This document shows, piece after piece, positions 55,088 through 64,000 of a DNA stretch of 64,000 bases (positions within the stretch are counted from its first letter, which is position 1; each line of letters opens with the position of its first letter). Both the position numbers and the translations under genes were made by a program. This DNA comes from Pelomonas sp. Root1217 (lineage in GTDB: Bacteria; Pseudomonadota; Gammaproteobacteria; Burkholderiales; Burkholderiaceae_C): contig NZ_LMDC01000027.1 in the NCBI RefSeq assembly GCF_001425705.1, positions 127,515 through 191,514 of the forward strand, given 5' to 3'. The notes beneath the pieces are model-generated. The model saw only the letters and a program-made list of their open reading frames with translations, searched no databases and had not been told where the DNA came from.

Positions 55088-56014
55088 TCATGCGAGCAGC
55101 CGGTGCAGGCCGGCCAGCAGCTCGGGGATGGGTTGCGGGCCGTCGCAAGCGATGACGCGGCGCTGCGGCATGCTGCGCAGCCACGTGATCTGGCGCTTGG
55201 CCAACTGGCGAGTGGCGGCGATGCCGTGCTCGCGCAGGTCGGAGAAGTCGCCGGTATCCAACGCCTCCCAGGTCTGGCGGTAGCCGACGCAGCGCATGGA
55301 GGGCAGGGCCAGGCTCAGATCGCCACGGGCCCGCAAGCTCTTGACCTCGTCGACCAGCCCTTGGGCCAACATGACGTCGAAACGCTGCGCCAGGCGCTCG
55401 TGCAGCCAAGCGCGGTCGCTGGGCTCCAGCGAGAACAGCGGCCAGTCCACGCCTTCGTCGCGTGACGCGGCATGCAGCGCGCTCAAAGGCTGGCCGGTCA
55501 AGCGGATGACTTCCAGCGCGCGCTGGATGCGCTGGCTGTCGTTGGGCGCCAGGCGGGCGCCCGTTTCAGGGTCGAGCTTGGCCAGCTCCGCATGCATCGC
55601 TGGCCAGCCGCGCACGGCCGCCTCGGTGTCGATGGCGGCACGCAGGTCGGCGTCGGCCTGGGGCAGCGTCGACAGGCCATCGAACAGCGCCTTGAAATAC
55701 AGCATGGTGCCGCCCACCAGCAGCGGCAATTTGCCGCGTGCGCTGATCTCCGCAGCAAGCCGTTTGGCCTCGCGCACGAACTCGGCGGCCGAATAGCTCT
55801 CGGTCGGGTCAAGGATGTCGATGAGGTGATGCGGCGCGGCGGCCTGCTCGGCGGCGGTGGGCTTGGCGGTGCCGATGTCCATGCCGCGGTAGACCAGTGC
55901 CGAATCGACGCTGATGATCTCAACGGGCAGCACTTCGGCAATCGCGAGAGCCGCCGCCGTCTTGCCGCAACCGGTCGGGCCGGCGATGCAAATGGGTGAC
56001 AAGGGCGCGCTCAT
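55088..56014 (-). CDS. miaA: tRNA dimethylallyltransferase
   Basis: The start is the ATG at 56014 ([20 protein letters not shown]), giving 308 aa; an earlier in-frame start is possible but lies in the inverted repeat. The P-loop is GPTGCGKT; then [41 protein letters not shown] and [13 protein letters not shown]. It adds a dimethylallyl group to A37 of tRNAs reading UNN codons. A large inverted repeat sits directly upstream. Confidence 0.94.
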   Translation of the reverse strand: MSAPLSPICIAGPTGCGKTAAALAIAEVLPVEIISVDSALVYRGMDIGTAKPTAAEQAAAPHHLIDILDPTESYSAAEFVREAKRLAAEISARGKLPLLVGGTMLYFKALFDGLSTLPQADADLRAAIDTEAAVRGWPAMHAELAKLDPETGARLAPNDSQRIQRALEVIRLTGQPLSALHAASRDEGVDWPLFSLEPSDRAWLHERLAQRFDVMLAQGLVDEVKSLRARGDLSLALPSMRCVGYRQTWEALDTGDFSDLREHGIAATRQLAKRQITWLRSMPQRRVIACDGPQPIPELLAGLHRLLA

Positions 56015-56026
56015 CAATACAGCCCA

Positions 56027-56110
56027 ACACAGCCACAGAGCCACAGAGACACAGAGAAATTCAGTAGCAAGAGGCTGTTCCTCTGTGGCTCTGTGCCTCT
56101 GTGGCTGTGT
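56027..56110. repeat. 30-bp-arm inverted repeat of CACAGAG units
   Basis: The left arm (56027-56056) and right arm (56081-56110) are reverse complements with two mismatches in 30, around a 24-base loop. Each arm is itself built of CACAGAGN/ACAGCC-like 7-9 bp units. It fills the gap between the pseudouridine synthase stop and the miaA start and would form a strong hairpin in the minus-strand transcript. Confidence 0.9.
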
Positions 56111-56125
56111 CTCCTGCGGCGAGGT

Positions 56126-57493
56126 TCAGAACTTCTCCCATGGCGCGAGATAGCGCCACTGCCCAACCGGCAGGTGCCCCAGTGGAATGCGGCCGATGCG
56201 CACGCGCTTCAGGCCGACGACCTTGAGGCCGACCAGTTCGCACATGCGGCGGATCTGGCGCTTCTTGCCCTCGCGCAGCACAAAGCGCAGCTGGTGCTCG
56301 TTCTGCCAGCTGACCTTGGCGGGTTTGAGTTCTTCGCCGTCCAGCTCCAGGCCATGGTTGAGCAGGGCGAGCTTGTTGTTCGACAGCGCCGCGTTGGGCA
56401 GCGTTCCCTCGGGCACCGGCTCGCTGCCGGGCAGGCCGACGTACTCGACGCGCACGAGGTATTCCTTCTCGATGTCGGAGTCGTCGCCGATCAGCACGCG
56501 GGCGATGCGGCCGTCCTGTGTCAGCACCAGCAGGCCGGTGGAGTCGATGTCCAGCCGCCCGGCGGGTGCCAGGTTGCGATGGTGGCCGGCGTTGGGCTTG
56601 ATGCCGGAGGCGTCCTCCGCCCAGCGGTTCTCGGGCTGGAACAGCACCACGGCCGGTTCATAGCCGTCTTCGGCCTGGCCCGAGACGTAACCGATGGGCT
56701 TGTGCAGCAGCACGGTGACGAGCTGGGCCTGCTGGTTGCGGGCAGCGGGGTCGATGTCGATCTGCACGTCGGGGCCGACGCGCTGGCCGAGCACGGCGAC
56801 CTTGCCGTTGACGCGCACCCAGCCTGCGGCAATCCAGTCATCGGCCTCGCGGCGCGACGCAAGCTTGAGCTCGCCCATGCGCTTGGACAGGCGTTCGCCG
56901 TCTTCAGGGGCAACTTCGCGGGCCGGGTTGCGGCGTTGCTGAGGGCGTTGTGGTGGCTCGAAGTTCGGGCCGCGGTTAGCCACGCGGCGCTGGTCGACGC
57001 GCGGCGGGCGGTCCACAGGCGGGCGTTCGTCCGGTCGCGAGCGAGGGGCGCGTTCAGGGCGCTGCGGTGCATCTCCGCGGTGTTGCGGCGGGCGCTCGTC
57101 TGGCCGTGCACGTGGACCGCGTTCGGGCCGCGGCGGTGCGTCGCCGCGTTGTTGCGGTGGGCGTTCGTCTTGCCGTGCCCATGGGCTGCGCTCAGAACGC
57201 TGGGGCACATCACCGCGAGCCTGCTGCGGGCGGTCGGGCTTGAAGCCAGACGGCTTGGGGTGGGCCGGGCGTTCGTCGCGCTGAACGTCGCGTTGAGGCG
57301 CGGGCCGCTCGTTGCGCTGTTGCTGCGCTTTCTGGAACTGCTCCTCGCGCTCGGCGCGGTCGGCTTGTGCCTTGGCCAGCGTTGTCCGCGGTTTGGACAC
57401 GCCCTTGCCACGAACGGGCGCGCGCTTCTCGCCCTCGGCGTTGCGAGTCTTGGCAGCGGGCTTGGGTTTGCCCTTGAGGGTGATGGTGACCAT
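56126..57493 (-). CDS. RsuA/RluF-family pseudouridine synthase with Arg/Pro-rich extension
   Basis: 455 residues. The first about 205 are disordered, rich in Arg, Pro, Asp, Glu and Gln, with tandem copies of a DERPPQxRGDAPxRPER-type unit (about residues 110-160). Then come an S4 RNA-binding domain ([21 protein letters not shown]) and the catalytic domain with aspartate in [17 protein letters not shown], then KEYLVRVEY and [16 protein letters not shown]. The core is closest to RluF/RsuA, isomerising uridines in rRNA. The long tail is not found in E. coli members and may bind RNA. MutL lies 12 bp upstream. Confidence 0.88.
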   Translation of the reverse strand: MVTITLKGKPKPAAKTRNAEGEKRAPVRGKGVSKPRTTLAKAQADRAEREEQFQKAQQQRNERPAPQRDVQRDERPAHPKPSGFKPDRPQQARGDVPQRSERSPWARQDERPPQQRGDAPPRPERGPRARPDERPPQHRGDAPQRPERAPRSRPDERPPVDRPPRVDQRRVANRGPNFEPPQRPQQRRNPAREVAPEDGERLSKRMGELKLASRREADDWIAAGWVRVNGKVAVLGQRVGPDVQIDIDPAARNQQAQLVTVLLHKPIGYVSGQAEDGYEPAVVLFQPENRWAEDASGIKPNAGHHRNLAPAGRLDIDSTGLLVLTQDGRIARVLIGDDSDIEKEYLVRVEYVGLPGSEPVPEGTLPNAALSNNKLALLNHGLELDGEELKPAKVSWQNEHQLRFVLREGKKRQIRRMCELVGLKVVGLKRVRIGRIPLGHLPVGQWRYLAPWEKF

Positions 57494-57505
57494 CGAATTC
57501 TTCTT

Positions 57506-59350
57506 TCAGCGTCCGCGCAGGAAAAGGGCATCCAGCTCGCGCATGTCGAGCTGGCGCCAGGTGGGGCGGCCGTGGTTGCATTGGTCGGCGCGCTCGGTGG
57601 CTTCCATGTCGCGCAGCAGCGCGTTCATTTCATCCAGAGTCAATTGCCGGTTGGCGCGCACGGCGCCGTGGCAGGCCATGGTGGCGAGGATTTCGTGCTG
57701 GGCGCGTTCAAGCACCGAGCTGGCGTCGAACTGGGCCATTTCGGCGAGCAGCTCGCGGGTCAGCGCAACGAGGTCGGAGGCCGCCAGCAGGGCAGGGCGG
57801 GAGCGCACGGCCAGAGTGCGGGCGGACAGCGGGGCGACGTCCAGGCCGAGCTTTGACAGCGTGTCGGCATGCTGCTCGGCGGCGGCCACTTCTTCGGCCG
57901 TGGCCGCAAAGCTGACCGGGATCAGCAGCGGCTGGCTCTCGATCTGCGTCGCGCCGAGCCTGGCCTTGAGCCGCTCGTAGACGACGCGCTCGTGGGCCGC
58001 ATGCATGTCGACGATGACCAGGCCCTGCTTGTTCTCGGCCAGGATGTAGACGCCCTGGATCTGCGCGATGGCGCGGCCCAGCGGCCAGTCCTCGTCCGGC
58101 AACTTCATCTTCAAGCTGATCGTCGGCGCGGCCGTTGCGGGTGAGGGGTCGGGCGCCTCGGCGGGGTTCCACAGCGCCTCGTGTTGGACGAGAGACAGCC
58201 TGACCTGTTCGGCCGTCGCCGGCACGGGCGGCACATAAGACTGGTAGGCCGGGCGTGGCTCCGAGACATAGAGCGTGGCCGGCATCGTCGGCTCGAAGGC
58301 CAGGGGTGCCATCGCCGACTCGACGCCGGCGGCCTCGGCGCTGCGTGACTGGGCCAGCGCGTCGATGAAGGCGCGGCGCACGGATTGATGGATGGCACGG
58401 CCATCACGGAAGCGCACCTCGATCTTGGTCGGGTGCACGTTCACGTCCACCAGTTCGGGCGCGATCTCGATGAAGAGCACATAGCTGGGCTGGCGCTGGC
58501 CGTGCAGCACGTCCTCGTAGGCGGAGCGGATGGCGTGGCTGATGAGCTTGTCGCGCACATGGCGGCCGTTGACCCAGACGTATTGCTGATCGGCCCGCGA
58601 GCGTGCCGCCTCGGGCAGGCCGGCGCGGCCGGTCAGGGCCAAGGGGCCGAAGCTGTGCTCGAAGGGGCGGCTCTCGGTGACAAAGTCTGCGCCCAGCGCA
58701 TCGGCAATGCGCTGCTCGCTGGACGCGGCGCGCCATTGGTCGACGAGCTTGCCTTCGTGCCAGATCGCAAAGCCGACGTCGGGCCGCGCCAGCGCATGGC
58801 GGCGCACGGCCTCCACGCAATGGGCCAGCTCGGTGGCGTCGGTCTTCAGGAACTTGCGGCGGGCGGGGGTGGCGAAAAACAGCTCGCGCACCTCGACGCT
58901 GGTGCCGCGCGCACGGGCGGCCGGCTGCAGCTCGCCGCTGCGGGCGTCCAGCCGGTGGGCGTGAGCGTCGGCGGCGGTGCGGCTGGCAATGGCCATGTCG
59001 GAGACCGACGAGATGGCGGCCAGGGCCTCGCCGCGGAATCCCATCGTCGCGACGGATTCCAGGTCACTCAGGCTGGCGATCTTGCTCGTTGCATGGCGCT
59101 TGAGCGCCAAGGGCAACTGGTTGACAGGGATGCCGCAGCCGTCGTCCTCGACGACGATGGCCCGCACGCCGCCGGCCATCAGCTTGACCTGGATGTTCTT
59201 CGCGCCGGCGTCCAGCGCGTTATCCACCAGCTCGCGCACCACCGAGGCCGGGCGCTCGACGACCTCGCCGGCGGCGATCTGGCTGATCAGCTCATCGGGC
59301 AGTTCGCGGATGGCGCGTGGGGCAGGGAGGTCGGGCAGGGGCAAATCCAT
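57506..59350 (-). CDS. mutL: DNA mismatch repair protein MutL
   Basis: From the ATG at 59350 (MDLPLPDLPAPRAIRELPDE) the product is 614 aa. The GHKL ATPase motifs are ISQIAAGEVVERPASVVREL, DAGAKNIQVKL, EDDGCGIP, ATMGFRGEALA and RGTSVEVRELF, with VDVNVHPTKIEVRF closing the N-terminal half. The C-terminal dimerisation domain includes VDMHAAHERVVYERLK and ends in HGRPTWRQLDM. It lacks the DQHAxxExxE-type endonuclease motif, as expected in organisms that use MutH or other nicking. Confidence 0.94.
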   Translation of the reverse strand: MDLPLPDLPAPRAIRELPDELISQIAAGEVVERPASVVRELVDNALDAGAKNIQVKLMAGGVRAIVVEDDGCGIPVNQLPLALKRHATSKIASLSDLESVATMGFRGEALAAISSVSDMAIASRTAADAHAHRLDARSGELQPAARARGTSVEVRELFFATPARRKFLKTDATELAHCVEAVRRHALARPDVGFAIWHEGKLVDQWRAASSEQRIADALGADFVTESRPFEHSFGPLALTGRAGLPEAARSRADQQYVWVNGRHVRDKLISHAIRSAYEDVLHGQRQPSYVLFIEIAPELVDVNVHPTKIEVRFRDGRAIHQSVRRAFIDALAQSRSAEAAGVESAMAPLAFEPTMPATLYVSEPRPAYQSYVPPVPATAEQVRLSLVQHEALWNPAEAPDPSPATAAPTISLKMKLPDEDWPLGRAIAQIQGVYILAENKQGLVIVDMHAAHERVVYERLKARLGATQIESQPLLIPVSFAATAEEVAAAEQHADTLSKLGLDVAPLSARTLAVRSRPALLAASDLVALTRELLAEMAQFDASSVLERAQHEILATMACHGAVRANRQLTLDEMNALLRDMEATERADQCNHGRPTWRQLDMRELDALFLRGR

Positions 59351-59407
59351 CGACCGGATTATCGGCGCCGTCCGGCTGTCACGTCCGGGCCGGGATAATC
59401 GCCGCCC

Positions 59408-60055
59408 ATGGATTTCCTTCCCTTCCTCATCGACTTCGTCCTGCACGTCGACCAGCACCTGGCCAACTTCGTCGCGAGTTACGGCGCCTGGGTGTATGCG
59501 CTGCTCTTCCTGATCATCTTCGTCGAGACCGGCGTGGTCGTCATGCCCTTTCTGCCCGGGGACTCCCTGCTCTTTGTCGTCGGCGCCATGTGTGGCGTCG
59601 GGCTGATGGACCTGGGCCTGTCCATGGCGCTGCTGACGGCAGCGGCCATCCTCGGTAACCAGAGCAACTACAGCATCGGCCGGCATTTCGGCCCGCGCGT
59701 CTTCCAGTGGGAGGACTCGCGCTTCTTCAACAAGGCCGCCTTCGAGAAGGCCCATGCCTTCTACGAGAAGTACGGCGGCATCACCCTCGTCGCGGCCCGC
59801 TTCATGCCCTTTTTGCGCACCTTCGCGCCCTTCGTGGCCGGCGTGGCGCAGATGACGCGGCGCAAGTTCACGCTGTATGACGTGGGCGGCGGCGTGCTGT
59901 GGGTCTGCGGCGTCACGCTGATCGGCTATGTCTTCGGCAATGTGCCCTGGGTCAAGACCAACCTGGACAAGATCATCTGGGCCATGATCCTCATCCCCGG
60001 CCTGGTCATCATCGCCGGCGGCCTCAAAGCCAGGTTCAAGCGCCAGCCGGGCTGA
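59408..60055 (+). CDS. DedA-family membrane protein
   Basis: 215 residues with the DedA/SNARE-associated fold: FLIIFVETGVVVMPFLPGDSL (re-entrant loop with the E and PGDS motifs), AAILGNQSNYSIGRHFG, FYEKYGGITLVAARFMPFLRTFAPFVAG (read across two adjacent motifs F-[FR]-R-[FR]-x-P) and a C-terminal helix. DedA proteins act in membrane lipid (undecaprenyl phosphate or phospholipid) flipping and proton-motive-force homeostasis. It is divergent from mutL. Confidence 0.92.
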   Translation: MDFLPFLIDFVLHVDQHLANFVASYGAWVYALLFLIIFVETGVVVMPFLPGDSLLFVVGAMCGVGLMDLGLSMALLTAAAILGNQSNYSIGRHFGPRVFQWEDSRFFNKAAFEKAHAFYEKYGGITLVAARFMPFLRTFAPFVAGVAQMTRRKFTLYDVGGGVLWVCGVTLIGYVFGNVPWVKTNLDKIIWAMILIPGLVIIAGGLKARFKRQPG

Positions 60056-60128
60056 GGCGGCCGGCTGACTTTCGGCGCCGTGCTCGAGGCGCAATAGAGT
60101 CGCGGGTTTCGTCCAATCGGAGATCCCG

Positions 60129-63502
<3,374 letters not shown>

Positions 63503-63503
<1 letters not shown>

Positions 63504-64000
63504 TGAAGCCATGGGCGGCCCTGTCCCTGCGGGGCCGCCTGTTCCTGCTGGCCCTGCTGCCGCTGCTGGCGTCGCTGGCGCTGATTGCGTTGGCCGTGCG
63601 CCAGCAGGAAAGCGAGTTGGCCGCACGCGAGCATGCGCTGGTGCGCGCCAGCTACATGGACGCGCGGCGCACCGAACTCAAGCATTACGTCGACCTGGCG
63701 GTCAGCACCATCCAGCCGCTGCTCGGCCAGCCGGGCGGGCCCGAGAGGGCGCTGGCCATCCTGTCGTCGCTGGACTACGGCCGCGACGGCTATTTCTTCG
63801 TCTATTCCCTCGACGGCCGCGTGCTGATGCATTCACGCCAGCCTGAGCTGATCGGGCAGAACCTGTGGGAGCTGCGTGACCCCCAGGGTCGGCCCACCAT
63901 CCAGCAGTTGATTGCCCAGGCCCAGGCTGGCGGCGGCTATGTCGAGTACCTGTGGCGCAAACCTTCGAGCAGCCTGCTGGCGCCCAAGCTGGGCTATGTC
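63503..64000 (+). CDS. Cache-domain membrane sensor (N-terminal part, cut by window end)
   Basis: The ATG at 63503 shares a base with the tricorn stop (TGATG). The 166 visible codons encode a membrane helix (about residues 11-32, RLFLLALLPLLASLALIALAV), then a periplasmic single-cache domain: ELKHYVDLAVSTIQPLLG, ILSSLDYGRDGYFFVYSLDGRVLMHSRQPELIGQN (read in consecutive parts) and GGGYVEYLWRKPSS. This is the sCache_2/DUF2-type sensor head found in histidine kinases and chemoreceptors; the output domain lies beyond the window. The tight coupling to a peptidase gene is unusual. Confidence 0.85.

Overview
The window is 64 kb of high-GC chromosomal DNA with tightly packed genes. The gene families point to Betaproteobacteria, order Burkholderiales, probably near the Roseateles/Rubrivivax/Leptothrix group. 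Evidence for this includes a TIGR04438-type small Trp-rich protein, several PEP-CTERM proteins, the ExeA/GspB pair and a malonate decarboxylase locus. The genus is an inference from gene content only.

Layout. 1-8.9 kb: a cut lipoprotein gene, gspB-gspA (type II secretion accessory proteins), a MoxR ATPase, an HDAC-fold deacetylase, an MscS channel, a zinc alcohol dehydrogenase, a secreted PHB-depolymerase-type esterase and a GNAT acetyltransferase. 8.9-12 kb: divergent class I (Fe-S) and class II (iron-free) fumarases around a 19-bp Fur-box-like palindrome. 12-18 kb: UPF0114 protein, acetyl-CoA synthetase (followed by a second, relic acs 3' end), and three PEP-CTERM genes, one of them broken. 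18-24.5 kb: cytochrome c, small Trp-rich protein, ilvD with a divergent LysR gene, a TPR protein, lgt-dnaQ, and two identical tRNA-Val(CAC) genes. 24.5-30.2 kb: a GH9 cellulase-type lipoprotein, a GH2 glycosidase and a PEP-CTERM protein. 30.3-40.3 kb: a complete malonate utilisation locus (mdcR, a TRAP transporter, mdcA-C-D-E-G-B-H) with a T-N11-A palindrome placed to be the MdcR site. 40.3-42.2 kb: thyA-folA-DUF4337.

42.5-46.1 kb is the most unusual part. It is an array of integron gene cassettes read on the minus strand, with seven attC sites and six complete cassettes of unknown function. No integron integrase gene is visible, so it is a CALIN (cluster of attC sites lacking an integrase). 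A canonical LexA box lies 165 bp upstream of the first attC, where an intI promoter would be expected, followed by about 500 bp of non-coding DNA and a VapBC-type toxin-antitoxin pair. The cassettes are visibly less GC-rich than their surroundings. Within four of the six cassettes the 7-bp core at the start is the exact reverse complement of the R'' box at the end, including one unusual GTTATGC/GCATAAC pair, which confirms the boundaries independently.

47.6-64 kb: a lactonase-family propeller protein, a full-size ABC exporter, an AttH/FtsX/ABC-ATPase operon, miaA, an RsuA/RluF-type pseudouridine synthase with a long Arg/Pro-rich tail, mutL, a DedA protein, a tricorn-type S41 protease and the start of a cache-domain sensor.

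Small repeats between genes are frequent: a two-copy structured repeat with a compensatory base-pair change, a 56-bp-period hairpin tandem, and a 30-bp-arm inverted repeat beside miaA. No CRISPR array, rRNA, prophage or intact insertion sequence was seen.
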